Assembly (NCBI RefSeq): GCF_937616625.2
Contig: NC_065575.1
Coordinates: 2,363,501 to 2,427,500 of the forward strand
Length of the DNA: 64,000 bases
Reading direction: 5' to 3'
DNA from: Mercurialis annua
Lineage: Eukaryota > Streptophyta > Magnoliopsida > Malpighiales > Euphorbiaceae
Below the pieces are notes generated by a model. It made no database searches, was not told the DNA's origin, and worked only from the letters and a program-made list of their open reading frames with translations. A program made the translations under genes and the position numbers. Of this stretch, positions 34,678 through 46,507 are shown in pieces. Positions within the stretch are counted from its first letter, which is position 1. Each line of letters starts with the position of its first letter.

Positions 34678-36720
34678 ATATATGTAAAGAGAAGAAATAT
34701 TTAGATAGACTCAGTACACCACGTCATCCGTGAACTAAACCTATCACATTATGACACATTATTAAAATGATGATAATTTTTTAAATTTATTTATTATTTA
34801 TTTACACGTTTGATTTAATCCACGAATGAAGTTGAAAAAATCATTATGCAATGTACTATGTACTTAATTAACACGAGACGGAATAGAGCAAATTACTATT
34901 TAAAATATTCTAATTGACAAAACTGGTATAGAGAGAGGGAATGTAAAGGAAAAGAAAAACTATACTAGAAATTTCTCCAAAACAAAATCATTCTCATAAG
35001 AGCTTTTATTTTTGTTCCAAAATTTATGTCTTCTCACATTCTAACACTTTATTAATGTCTTTTTTTAGTTTTATCCTTAATTATATTTATTCTTTTTGTC
35101 ATTAATGTAGTTAAGCAATATTGATTATTTTTCGAAAGATTAGGTTTATTTTTCTAGCAGTATGCATAAACTTTAAACGTAAGAAATAGTCTGAGTAATT
35201 ATCTATAGTAAATTTCTCTCTCTCAGCAAAAATTCAAGAGTCATATTTTTTTGAAACAATTCTTACGAAGACCCGGTTCATGTTTTATTTATGAACTAGA
35301 TGTTCGAAAATCTTATATATTGCTAGGTCTAGACAAAAAAAAAAACTATAGTTCCTCATTGTTCTTTCTCTTATTGAGTTTGTTGATCCATACTTTTAGA
35401 TTTTCTTTAATTTTTTACAAACTGTATATCTAGAAATTAATTTTTTTTTAGATCATAGAAGCAAAAGCGGAACTTTTGATTGATGATATTTGCATTAAAG
35501 CTTGTTTTGCAAAGAAGCAAAAAGAGGACTTGAACTTATGTTATGTTTTTTAAATATTTGCAGAAATTAATTAAATATATGCATCAATTGAATGTATCCA
35601 TCTTTATAGTACGAGTTTATTTAGTTTAGCCGTTGCTATTAGCTGATATATGTTGTTGATTCGACTGATATTTCAGTCGATAATTGGCGATAAAAGAAGC
35701 CGTCGATAAAAATTTGATCGGTAGATTTTTAGTTGACAGCTACGGATAGACATTCCGCCTCTAATATCAAATACATGTTCTACTTTTGAAACGTTATAGA
35801 TGTAACAAGGGGCGGAACTATCGTCAGGCTACGGTCGTTCCCAACTCTTGCCGAGCTAAATTTACTTATTTTAGAAAAAATAAAAGTTAGTAATTCTTTA
35901 AAAATAGAAGTAAATTTATAGTGAAATTGTTAGATAAAGGCTAAGTCCGAACTGTCGAAAAATTATAGGTGAATTAAAATTTAAATCCGGACTACTATAT
36001 GAACTCATATATGCTAATTAATTTACTGATTACTAGTTAGTCTATATTTTTTTTACCTAAAATTTTCAAATTTGAAGATAATTCATAGAATCAAATTCAT
36101 ACAGAAAATCTGTAAAACAAGAGTTCTGCACCAAATAGGAAACATACACGTTCAACAATATCTCCCCTTATTCTTTCATCAAAAAAATATCTCTCCTATT
36201 CAAACTTTAAATTACCATTTCATCCCTTTTTTAAAACTATGTCAAAAATTATGATCAGAAAATTTTAAATTAACATAAAAAAAAATATTTTAAATTTTCT
36301 GCAATAGTTATAAAAAGAATGGAACTGCTCGCTAGTTTGGTGAGTACGCACTACGTTGTAGTAAAAGATTGATGAGAAAGAAATGGAAGGACATACGAAA
36401 AGTTTAAGTGACTAATGGTTTTCAAGATTATCAACAAATTCAATTATTAAAAAATTTAATATTTTAAAAAAAAAATTAAGATGTAAAATTTGGTATGGAA
36501 ATGTAATTAAAACATCACCTAATTTTAAGAGATTTTTATTGCTTCTTTGATTCTCCCCCAAATCCCAATCTTTCAACTTTTTCTTTCCCTATTTACTCTC
36601 AATTTTATAGACTTTTTTTTTGATTCATATTCTCTTCTTCAACCCAATCTTTTTTCCTGTCTTGAAAATTGCACTCCTTCACAAACCCTAATTCACTTTT
36701 TTCTTCATTTTTCTCTTCAC
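34678..36720. other. Intergenic spacer upstream of the C2H2 gene
   Basis: AT-rich. Near 34700-34830 there is one arm of the small foldback family seen at 3933-4132. At about 35800-35860 the sequence AAGGGGCGGAACTATCG resembles the G-rich end of a hAT-like remnant. The last 150 bases are CT-rich (36550-36720), probably the 5' leader of the C2H2 gene. No gene is seen. Confidence 0.4.
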
Positions 36721-36721
36721 C

Positions 36722-37864
36722 ATGGATAAACATAACAATCAAGATCAAGATTACACTTCCAAAATGAAGCTTTGCTTAAAGATTAAGCTGCCCAACACCG
36801 TCAAAGACCCTCCTGTAGCTCCACAAGCTGAAAATATTGGTGGCCACAGCGGCGGCCGCGGCGGAGATGTGCATGAGTTGCCACCGGGTTACCGTGCATG
36901 TGAATACTGTGACAAGGTTTTTAGCTCCGGTAAAGCTTGGGGCGGCCATAAAAGGCATCATTTAAAGCTTCAAAGAGAAGAAGATAGAAGAAAAAATAGT
37001 AATAATAAAAATAATAATCACGAATATTCACCATCTTCATCATCAAAAAAGCTTGAAAAGAAGAAAAATTTCAAGAAAATCAGCTATGGAGATGATCATA
37101 AGAATAATACGATCCGAATTGGTGATGTGAAAGTTAGAAATGGTAAACCTACGTGTTGTTTATGTGGTGCGGAATTTCCTTGTATGCCATCTTTATTTGG
37201 ACATATGAGATCTCATTCTGATAATGATTGGAAAAATATTCAATCTATTTCTAATTCTGCTGCGAGATTGGATTTCGAAGATGACGAAGATGAAGACGAA
37301 GACGAAGATGTTTATTATAATCAGATTCAGACTAGTCCTGTTCTTGAAAGTTCAAGGAAAGATAAGAGAATAGTAAAGGTTCGTGATCATCATAATAGTG
37401 TTAATAGTGTTGATTTAATGAGTTCTCTGGGTGGTGATTCATGGCGGCGAAAGGATTTCCGGGGCCGGGGTTGTTTGACGGAGCTGATACCTCAGGCGGC
37501 GCGTGATTTGCTAACGTTGTCTAAATCTAAATCTGAAGTAGTACCAGTAGTAGTATCAAAGTCATCAAAGAAATTGAACTACGGTAGTAAGTATAAAGAT
37601 ATTTCATCAAAGATGGATTTTCAAGAACGTAAAATGTCATTAAGTCTTGGTAAGAGGAGAAATGATGTTCGAGAATGGGATCGAGAAAGCGAAGAGGATG
37701 AGATGATTCCGAATAAAAAGCGTCGTCGGAAACGAAGTTCGAATGAAGTCGGTTCGTCTACCGGAGAAGCTACTTCTAATACTTCTTCAATTGGAGAAGC
37801 TGCTCAAGTTATGTTAAACATTGATCTTAATCAGCCCTATGTTGAGCAGAATGAAGAAGATTGA
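36722..37864 (+). CDS. C2H2 zinc-finger transcriptional repressor with C-terminal EAR motif
   Basis: Intronless, 380 residues. Finger 1 is C60-x2-C63-x12-H76-x3-H80 with 'SSGKAWGGHKRHH', a variant of the plant QALGGH finger (K-A-W-G-G-H). Finger 2 is C145-x2-C148-x12-H161-x3-H165 with 'PSLFGHMRSH', further from the consensus. Between the fingers lie Asn/Ser/Lys-rich linkers, and after them an acidic run (near 185-200) and basic nuclear-localisation-like clusters (KKRRRKR near 340). The C-terminus 'NIDLNQPYV' contains DLNxP (368-372), the EAR repression motif that recruits TOPLESS-type corepressors. This layout places it with ZAT/ZFP-type stress or developmental repressors; the exact orthologue is not recognised. 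The start at 36722 has a good context (CACCATGG). The relaxed QALGGH sequence could alter DNA specificity. Confidence 0.85.
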   Translation: MDKHNNQDQDYTSKMKLCLKIKLPNTVKDPPVAPQAENIGGHSGGRGGDVHELPPGYRACEYCDKVFSSGKAWGGHKRHHLKLQREEDRRKNSNNKNNNHEYSPSSSSKKLEKKKNFKKISYGDDHKNNTIRIGDVKVRNGKPTCCLCGAEFPCMPSLFGHMRSHSDNDWKNIQSISNSAARLDFEDDEDEDEDEDVYYNQIQTSPVLESSRKDKRIVKVRDHHNSVNSVDLMSSLGGDSWRRKDFRGRGCLTELIPQAARDLLTLSKSKSEVVPVVVSKSSKKLNYGSKYKDISSKMDFQERKMSLSLGKRRNDVREWDRESEEDEMIPNKKRRRKRSSNEVGSSTGEATSNTSSIGEAAQVMLNIDLNQPYVEQNEED

Positions 37865-38182
37865 ATGTTTAATCATGTGTGTTAGTATTTTAATACCTTA
37901 ATTTTCTTGGTTTGACAGTCAGTTTTTAATACATTTTGCTAAAAATGAATAATTTGTTGATGTTTGTGTAGGAAATTGAAATCTTCAATTATATGCTTGC
38001 CAATATTTTAGGCTAATTAATATTCTCTTAAATTGCCATAAGCAATGTCATCATTAGTGGCGGAATCAGAAATAAGAGATTAGCATTATACGTTATAAGT
38101 TCCTCGTCACTAATTAGTTTCTAGTCATTCTATGTTCGTATCTAGTTTTTCTATTTTTTGCGGTCATAATTAAACTCCTAGA

Positions 38183-38790
38183 ATGTCCACTAATCAAACA
38201 ACAAAAAATCTGGCGTATTAACCGGTTGGGCAAGCGAGCGTTAAATCCTTCAAAGAAGAAAATGTCAATGAAAATGTAATGAAAATATTAATAAAAATGA
38301 AGAACCAAATTGCTAAACGTAAGAATATAAGAAATACTTCGAGTTCGTCTTCTTCAGATGATTGTATTTCATCCATTAAACTCGCCAATGAAGCGCCGGT
38401 GTATTATACGATAACAGTTTTCGACTCCGGTCAAGACTCTGTGTTTAGGGTTTGCTTTAAGTTCCTTATGTCTTCCTGCTTTCTAATTGGTTTTAGACTG
38501 TTCAATGTGCTTTGGTCACAGTGGGTTCATTTGAAGAACTGGGAAATTACTCGATTTCGCAACTGCCTATATCCAAATTCTGGTATAGTTAAGATTTTAG
38601 GGGTGAATTATGCCGCATTAGATGGTCTCAGAGGGGAGAAAGGTTTTCACTTGTTGAGTGTAATGTTTTTTGAGTTATCAAATTATCCCCATAACTCTTT
38701 CAAAGAAAAGGCTTTGCAAATATAGCATTCTTGTTTGCGGAGCCCTTGAGATTTCATTCTGTTCTTGATTTGATTATTAAGGATGACATG
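38183..38790 (+). pseudogene. Degenerate reading frame, possibly ribosome-inactivating-protein-like (copy 1)
   Basis: An ATG at 38183 opens a frame broken by an early in-frame stop (about 38216), then open to 38723, then shifted by one base relative to copy 2. The late part shows a Tyr-containing segment followed, some 45 residues on, by an E-x-L/P-R-F motif in a hydrophobic helix; the pattern and order resemble the active-site part of plant ribosome-inactivating (rRNA N-glycosidase) domains, but spacing is shorter than usual and most of the domain is not recognisable. The stop and frameshift mean it is not a functional toxin gene. Alternative: an unrelated orphan frame or transposon-derived sequence. 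Confidence 0.4.
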
Positions 38791-39673
38791 GCATATTCTA
38801 TTGACATTTTTATTAGTATTCTCTTAGATTGCCATAAGCAATTTCATCATTACTGGCCGAATCAGAAAGAAAAAACTAGTACTATCCGCTATAAGTTTCT
38901 CCTCACTAATTAGTTTCTAGTCATTTTATGTTTCGTAGCTAGTTCTTTTATTTTTTGCGGTCATCAAAAGCTTGCGCACGAGAGACTTATATGGCAATTG
39001 TTATTTTCGACGTTTTTATGATGATCGACGCCTACTTAGTTATATTCTTTTATATTTGCGTAATTATTAAAAGAAAGTGAGGAGATAAAAAGATACGAAA
39101 GTGGTGGAACAATTAATGATTTGCGGCTGCCCGCCCTCGCCCTCTAATTCCGCCCTTGAACATGCATCATGTGGGATTAGAATGTCATTGATCTTGAAGG
39201 TGTTTAAACTATAGTTTTTTTATATAAGTTGTTGATCAAAATAATTTGTCACATTTTATATTTCAAACTTTAGTTTTTCTAGTCTGGTTACTAAATTTTA
39301 ATTTTGTTAAACGGAAGGTTTTCCGGCGAAAAGTATGTACATGGCAGCTAAATTTTTTGTTTTATTAATCAGATTTTAATACATTTTGCTAAAATTGAAT
39401 TATTTGTTCATGTTTCTGAAATTGTTTATGATTAATTAAGTCATAAAAAAGTAGAAAATTGAAATTGTCAATTATATGCTTGGCAATATTTTAGGCTAAT
39501 GAGTATTCTCTTAAATTGGCATAAGCAATGTCATAATCAGTGGTGGAATCAGAAATAAAAGACTAGCATTATATCTTATAAGTTCCTCGTTACTAATTAG
39601 TTTCTAGTCATTCTATATTCGTATATAGTTTTCCTACTTTTTGCGGTCATTAAGAAGATTTTAAACTCCTAGA

Positions 39674-40261
39674 TTGTCCACTCACCGAACAACAAAAAGT
39701 CCGGCGTATTAACCGGTTGGGCAAGCGAGTGCTAAATACTTCAAAGAAGAAAATGTCAATGAAAATATTAATGAAAGTAAAGAAGTAAAATGTTAAACAT
39801 AAGAATAGAAGAAATACTTCAAGTTCGTCTTCTTCAGATGATCGTATTTCATCCATTAAACTCGCCGATGAAGCGCTGGAGTACTATACGATAGCAGTTT
39901 CCGACTCCGGTCAAGACTCTAGGTTTAGGGTTTGCTTTAAGTTCCTTAAGTCTTTCTGCTTTCTAATTGATTTTAGAGTGTTCAATGGAGTGCTTTGGTC
40001 ACAATGGGTTCATTTGAAGAACTGGGAAATTACTCGATTTCGCAACTGTCTATATCTAAATTCTGGTATAGTTAGGATTTTAGGGGTGAATTATGCCGCA
40101 TTAGATGGTCTCAGAGGGGAGACGGGTTTTCAGTTGTTGAGTGCAACATTTTTTGAGTTATCAAATTATCCTCATAGCTCGTTTCAAAGAAAAGGCTTTC
40201 CAAATATAGCATTCTTATTTGCGGAGGCCTTAAGATTTTATTTTGTTCTTGATTTGATTAC
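39674..40261 (+). pseudogene. Degenerate reading frame, possibly ribosome-inactivating-protein-like (copy 2, interrupted)
   Basis: Same core frame as copy 1. The start ATG has become TTG at the equivalent position, further stops and shifts occur in the first 300 bases, and the open part (from 39978) includes the Tyr segment and the E-A-L-R-F helix near 40225-40240. The frame is cut by the LTR-like insertion at 40262, and the last residues of the open frame (VRRKN onward) come from the insertion. Non-functional. The family assignment is tentative, based only on the motif order. Confidence 0.4.
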
Positions 40262-40763
40262 TGTTCGCAGGAAAAATATTTCCAAACTCAAATCTTTAAA
40301 TTTATAGATGGGTACTTTACTGCTCGATGCTTTAACCGGTTTGGTCCGAAAAGTTGAACAGGATTTGATTAAACTAAATTAAAACATTAATCTGGAGGTT
40401 AAGAAACCCAAGCGAGATTATTGTTTAAACTACTCCTACTCCTAAATTAACCAACCGCAGGGGTTGGGGATAGAAAAGCGCAGGGCTTTGAAGTTTGTTT
40501 TTGATTGATTTGAGTTGTAGCTAATACAAACCTAAAACTAGCTATTTATAGGGGACAACCCTAAAATAGAAAACCTAGTCTAATGAGATACAATCTCTTA
40601 TTTAGATAAATACTAAGCTAAATAATTAAGATAATGAATAAAAATAAGATAATGACTAAAAAAGTCTATTAAGCTAAGATAAGAATAAAAGGATAGTTGA
40701 TGATTTTTGGGCTCAAAGAACCCGAATTAGCCCATATGAGCTCTTTTTGGGCCAGTGTAAATA
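40262..40763. mobile_element. 502-bp LTR-like insertion (possible solo LTR) with 5-bp target duplication ATTAC
   Basis: Comparison with unit 1 of the array shows a precise insertion: ATTAC at 40257-40261 and again at 40764-40768, where unit 1 has a single ATTAT at 38775. The insert begins TGTT and ends GTAAATA, contains a TATA-like CTATTTATAGGGG (40541-40553), and has no coding frame. A 5-bp duplication, a TG start and an internal promoter-like box fit a solo LTR; the end is not the canonical CA. Confidence 0.65.
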
Positions 40764-42250
40764 ATTACTAAGGATGATATGTCTTATTCTATTGACATTT
40801 TTATTAGTATTCTCTTAGATTGTCATAAGCAATTTCATCATTAGTGGCCGAATCAGAAAGAAGAAACTAGTATTATCCGTTATAAGTTTCTCGTCACTAA
40901 TTAGTTTTTAGTCATTCCATGTTTCGTAGCTAATTCTTTTATTTTTTGCGGTCATTAAAAGCTTACGTGCGAGAGACTTACATGACAATTGTTATTTTCG
41001 ACGTTTTTATGATGATCGACGTCTAGTTAGTTATATTCTCTTATATTTGCGTAATTATGAAAAAGAAAGTGAGGAGATAAAAAAGATACGAAAGGGATGG
41101 AACAATTAATGATTTGCGGCTGCCCGCCCTCGCCCTCTAATTCCGCCCTTGAACATGCATCATGTGGGATTAGAATGTCATTGATCTTGAAGGTGTTTAA
41201 ACTATAGTTTTTTGTTATATAAGTTGGTGATCAAAATAATTTGTCACATTTTATATTTCAGACTTTAATTTTTCTAGTCTGGTTACTAAATTTTAATTTT
41301 GTTAAACGGGAGGTTTTCCGGCGAAAAGTGTGTACATGACAGCTAAATATTTTGTTTTGTTAATCAGATTTTAATACATTTTTGCTAAAACTGGATTATT
41401 TGTTCATGTTTCTGAACTTTTTTATGATTTCTTGCGTAATTAAGTCATAAAAAGTAGGAAATTGAAATTGTCAATTAAATGCTTGCCAATTTTTTAGGCT
41501 AATTAGTATTCTCTTAAATTGCCATAAGCAAGGTCATCATCAATGGCGGAATCAGAAATAAAAGACTAGCATTATGTCTTATAAATTCTTCGTCACTAAT
41601 TAGATTCTAGTCATTCTATGTTCATATCTAGTTCTTCTATTTTTGCGGTTATTAAGAAGATTTTAAACTCCTAGATTGTCCACTCACCAAACAACAAAAA
41701 GTCCGGCGTATTAACCGGTTGGGCAAGCGAATGCTAAATACTTCAAAAATGAAAATTTCAATGAAAATATCCTTAATCTTGAAGGTGTTTGAACTATAAT
41801 ATTTTTATATAATTTGGTGATCACAATAATTTGTCACATTTTATATTTCAAACTTTAGTTTTTCTAGCCTGGTTACTAAACTTTAATTTTATTAAACGGG
41901 AGATTTACCGGCAAAAAGTATGTACATTGCAGCTTAATTTTTTGTTTTGTTAATCAGATTTTAATACATTTTGCTAAAATTGAATTATTTATTCATGTTT
42001 CTGAACTTTTTTATGATTTCTTGCCTTATTAAGTCATAAGAAGTACTAAATTAGAATCGCCAATTATATGCTTGTCAATTTTTAAGCTAATTACTTAGTA
42101 TTCTCTTAGATTGTTAAGTAGTTTCATCATCAGTGGCAGAATTAGAAGGAAGAGACGGAATGGAATTATCTGTTATAAGTTGCTCGTCACTAATTAGTTT
42201 CTAATCATTCCATGTTCATAGCTAGTTCTTTCTATTTTCTCCGGTTATGA

Positions 42251-45170
42251 GCGGTTTGAGGAAGAAATAATGAGAAGCTTGTGTGCAAGTGTTATGACAA
42301 CCGTTATTTTTGGCACTCTTATGAAAGGAAACGGCAAAGAGACGATTAAATGGATAACTCTCAGTTGAACATCATTTGGACAAGCCGAGACTATATTGGC
42401 TTAGGCCTTTTAATGGCTGTAATGACACCAGAACAACTGATGATTGACACCTAAAGTTCACCGTTTTCACGTTGAAGTTGTTACAAAAAGAATACTAAAC
42501 TTTTCACGAACTATAAAAAAATTATTGAGTTATACTTTTTATTACAAAAAAAGTCATTGAATTATGTCTTTTTATAATTTCAGTTTGTCATATAAGCAAA
42601 CACATTACGTTTTATATGAGTGATACCCATTTATAATAAAAGATATAGTTCAATGACCATTTTGTAATAAAATGAAATTTAGTGATCTTTTTATAACATT
42701 AAGGTAACCCAAGTGATTCTGGGAGTTTAATATCCCCCTAAATTTATTGGAGTATTGATTCGTCGAATATTGTTTTTCTTGACTAATTAAGTAATAAATA
42801 ATATTTTTATTAATATGACGTAATAAATTTATAGAAAAAATGGTTATTTATGTTCCTAAAATTTGATTTCACGAAGAAGTAAGTTTTTAACGTCCAAAAA
42901 GATTGAGTTATATCCCCAATGTCTTAAAAAGTGAACAATTAGACTCCAATTTTGATATATAAATGAGACGTTGGGGGTCTCGTTGTCAATATCAATGAGT
43001 TTGGTTGTTTATTTTTTAAGACGTTAGGAGCATATTCAATCTTTCCGAACTTTGGATTATGGCAGGAGCAAGTTCCATTGATCCCAATATGATATTGTTA
43101 ATTTATAAAGTCAGTTCTATTTCAAAAAAACTAATGTAATTGTGCTTTTTAAATGAATTTTCTATATAAAAAAATAACTTTATCCAGAGGCTTAATTAGT
43201 TTTTTAACTACTGAATTTATTAATGAGTTTTTTCTTTTTAATTTGTATAAATTTATAAGTTATTGAGAAGGCTTTGAAAGATCATATAATTAAAGTCTTC
43301 ACAATTAAACAAAATTCAACAGAAGACAATCTAATCATTTACCCTTTCAATTAAAAGTTATTGAATTCATCAAAAAAAAAAATTAAAAGTTATTGTCCTA
43401 ATTGGCATTTTACATGTAGTGAAGTTGCATGATATTTAGAACTGAAATAGTTAATTTTTTTTTATGTTGATAATTTTGGACATTCTGATAAATATACTTT
43501 TAAAATGTAATTTTTTATCCATCAGTTTTATAAATTGGATAAATATATCGAAGCCCTAAAGCATACTTATTTTTAGAATTTATTGTTTTCAAACTTTTAT
43601 TCCTTAAATAATTATTTACATAATTGATTTTTATTTTCATATAATAAAGGTTATTTAGGTTTAAAATGAAAGTTATGTATTCGGAAATAGGTTAAAATGA
43701 GGGTTGTATATATTTGTCCCAATTAATAAAATTGACGAACTAAAACATTCTAATTCTATTTTAAGGATATATTTAATAAAATAATTAAAATTATGAATAT
43801 AAAAAGACATTTTGCCTTCTAAAAATAACAATTTTCTTGGTAGTCGTTGGTTTATATAATTTCGTTTTGGTGGTTTTATTAACTTAAATGTTAGAGTGAC
43901 ATTTTTGGTTATAATTAGACCTTTCATCCCATTCTATTAAATACAACATTTTTTAGATATTATATTTTATTGACAATTAATATTTATAAAATATTTTTGG
44001 ATTCTTGTTTTCTTGTTTTCTCTTTTTATCATCTTTAATCATTAATTTTGGAGATAAATCATTTAGTAAAGTAGGACGAGTAAAACATATTTATAACTCT
44101 ACTTTTAAAACTAAATTTTTCAATAGTGGAGTTTATAAATAAGGTTATATTAGTCTTTATGCTTATAATTTAAAACAAAAGAATCATTTTCTTAATCTTA
44201 GTAATATAGCCTAAAGCGACAACTAAAAATGAACGGAGGAGTATTAAATTAGAATCAGAATGTGTTAATAACACTAACATAATGGATGATGGAGCATAAA
44301 TTTTAAAATTATCACAAATACTTGAAAGTATCCTATTATAACATAATTGTGTTTTCCCTATAATATTCGGTTTATATTTTACTGGAATGTCTATTAAATT
44401 AGAATGTACTTAAACAGGTAAATAAAGAAAAAAATTAAAATCAAGTCATAATTTTTTTTAAGTTAGGTTATCATATCCACATCCTTATTTCAACATGAGT
44501 ACAAATATACAAAGACGATTCTAAGTCAATGACCCAGACAAAACTCTATAAATAGGGATCCAAGCTAAAGTATAGAATCTAATTCATTCTCTTGAAATAT
44601 TTCACTTATCTTCATTCTATAAGATATTTAATTTAGACATCGGTGCATGGTCGGACAAATTAGTCCGATTCATTCTGACATGTACTTGTGATTTCAGGTC
44701 AAGTAAAGAGGATACACCACCATCGGAGAATCATCACATTGTTATTAGTTTCTCCTGAAAAACAACAATAACTTTAAAATAATTATCCAAATAAATATAT
44801 CTTGGCCAAATGGTTTTTCATATGCTTAACTTTGACTATTTTATCAAATATATCCCTAAAAAAAATTATTTATAGTTATTTATAATTAATTTATATTAAA
44901 TCAAAAAATTATTTTGATTTATGGAGAAAAGAGATTTTCATTACCATTTATAATAATAAGAATCTATTTAGAGTATATATCAAACATGAAGGAGTTCAAG
45001 TTGGGTACAACTGAAACGTAAATGTGGCGATTTGAATAAAATTGGTGATTTTAAAAGATTGAGATATAATTGAAAAAAATCAGAATTATTGTATATTTTA
45101 GACTACCATTTTTTCAAATTAAAATTATAAAGAAAGAATTTGATTTTCTTTGTAGTATAATCTGTTTATC
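42251..45170. other. Intergenic spacer with foldback remnants
   Basis: Two imperfect foldbacks are visible: about 42480-42715 (TTTGTAATAAAATG versus TTATTACAAAAA) and about 42840-43085 (arms with CTTAAAAAGTGAAC and TTTTTTAAGACGTTAGG). Elsewhere AT-rich sequence. No gene is supported; the minus-strand frame at 43673-43927 is read through low-complexity repeats. Confidence 0.4.
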
Positions 45171-45183
45171 GAAAGAGTTATTT

Positions 45184-45770
45184 TTTTTGGTCAAAAAGTA
45201 ATACTATTGATAAGATTGATTTATTACACCTTACCGTTGAAGTACATCGTAGATCAAAATTATATAAAAAAAATAAATTGAAACCCTATAATCGATCTAT
45301 AAAAAGAAACGAAACAAAACAGAAATTTAAAATTTAACAGATGACTAAAAACAAGATAAATTCAAGTATGGAGAATTTCTTGCCACCAATCGTACCACAT
45401 AGCTTCTATTAACCACTTGTTCCGCTGCTAAGATGCTTCAAAAAAAAAATCTGGAGTCTTGAAGAATGTGAAGCTGAAATTTGAACAAACACTGAAAAGG
45501 TTGAACGAGCCAAAGATCTACACAAATAAAACTACAACCGCACAAAAACACCTAAAACCCACAGTCCAAGAAACGGAGCAATTTATTCGAAAATTAATAC
45601 AAATATAGGGGGAAAAAAACAAGCTAAGAGACGATGATTTCCGGCTAAGAGCTGAAAATCACCGTCTCCTACGCTCAAAATCAAAGAAAAACCGAATCTC
45701 TGCTCTCTATAGTATTTTCTCTCTCCAACTTCTAGAGAGATGGCACAGCTATGCCGACTGACCCCTTATT
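45184..45770 (-). mobile_element. Internally deleted or short non-autonomous LINE, 587 bp, 13-bp target duplication
   Basis: Flanked by identical GAAAGAGTTATTT at 45171-45183 and 45771-45783. On the minus strand the element starts AAGGGGTCAGTCGGCATAGC, has a pyrimidine/GA-rich, 5' UTR-like first part (CTCTCTAGAAGTTGGAGAGAG), and ends ...ATAGTATTACTTTTTGACC followed by a short A tail, which merges with the target duplication. A long duplication plus A tail indicates L1-type target-primed retrotransposition. No ORF1 or reverse transcriptase is left. Confidence 0.7.
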
Positions 45771-45911
45771 GAAAGAGTTATTTGAGAACCAGTAAAAATA
45801 CTTAAAAAGAGATTGAATGTGAGAACAACTATAAATATAGTGTTCCAATTTTTCTCATCTCCTCTCATTTATTCATTTTATGATTGATTGAATGAGAAAA
45901 TCATATGCGAC

Positions 45912-46315
45912 CGGGGTATGCATTGATCATTTCATTTTGGTAATAGAAACATCAAAAAACGTTATTTTTTAAACGAACTGAAATAAATAGTAAAACTCAA
46001 TCAATTCAATTTGTTTTTTGGTCTAACCTAAATATTAGAATAATTTTTCTTTTAAAAAATTTTAAAGATAAAAAATTAATTTAAAAAATCAATAAATTTT
46101 AAATTTTAAATCATCAAATTAAACTATTACAAAAATAAAACATTTTAACATTTTAAAAACATTAAAAATATTTTTTTAAAAAATTAAATTATATTGATGT
46201 AGTTTAAGTTTTTTTATGGTTTTCTATAATTAAAAACCAAACTAAAAAATTAAACCTAATATTTCATTTCGATTCAATTTTTCTATTCAGTTCACTTTTA
46301 GCACACCACTATCTA
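45912..46315. mobile_element. hAT-like MITE with decayed 8-bp target duplication
   Basis: Left end CGGGGTATGCATTGATC, right end GCACACCACTATCTA, flanked by TATGCGAC (45904-45911) and TATGTGAC (46316-46323), 7 of 8 identical. The interior is rich in AACCAAACT / AGTTCAGTT-type motifs in both orientations, typical of a common plant MITE class. Confidence 0.45.
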
Positions 46316-46507
46316 TATGTGACAACTACACATTTTCAAATCAACAAAATGACCACAGAAGCATTAATCTTTTTCAACTCACATATATAGAAAACAGAAC
46401 ACCAAATTGTTGATGAAAGAGCACAAAAAAAAATGACAGACAAAAATAGATTAGAGATGCCAAAATGGCTACACTAGAGTTGGTAAAATAAAAGTTATGT
46501 TACTAAC

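Larger units (their letters stand above)
37970..42250 (+). repeat. Decayed tandem array, three to four units
   Basis: Unit 1 at about 37970-39455, unit 2 at 39455-41455 (enlarged by a 502-bp insertion), unit 3 at 41455-42045 (internal deletion of most of the core frame), and a partial unit 4 at 42045-42250. Each begins with a block containing ATTCTCTTAAATTG.CATAAGC and GTCACTAATTAG, followed by the core frame and then a block with GCGGCTGCCCGCCCTCGCCC (38 and 41 kb only). A second, shorter copy of the first block (38800-38960 and 40780-40960) sits inside each long unit. Confidence 0.85.
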
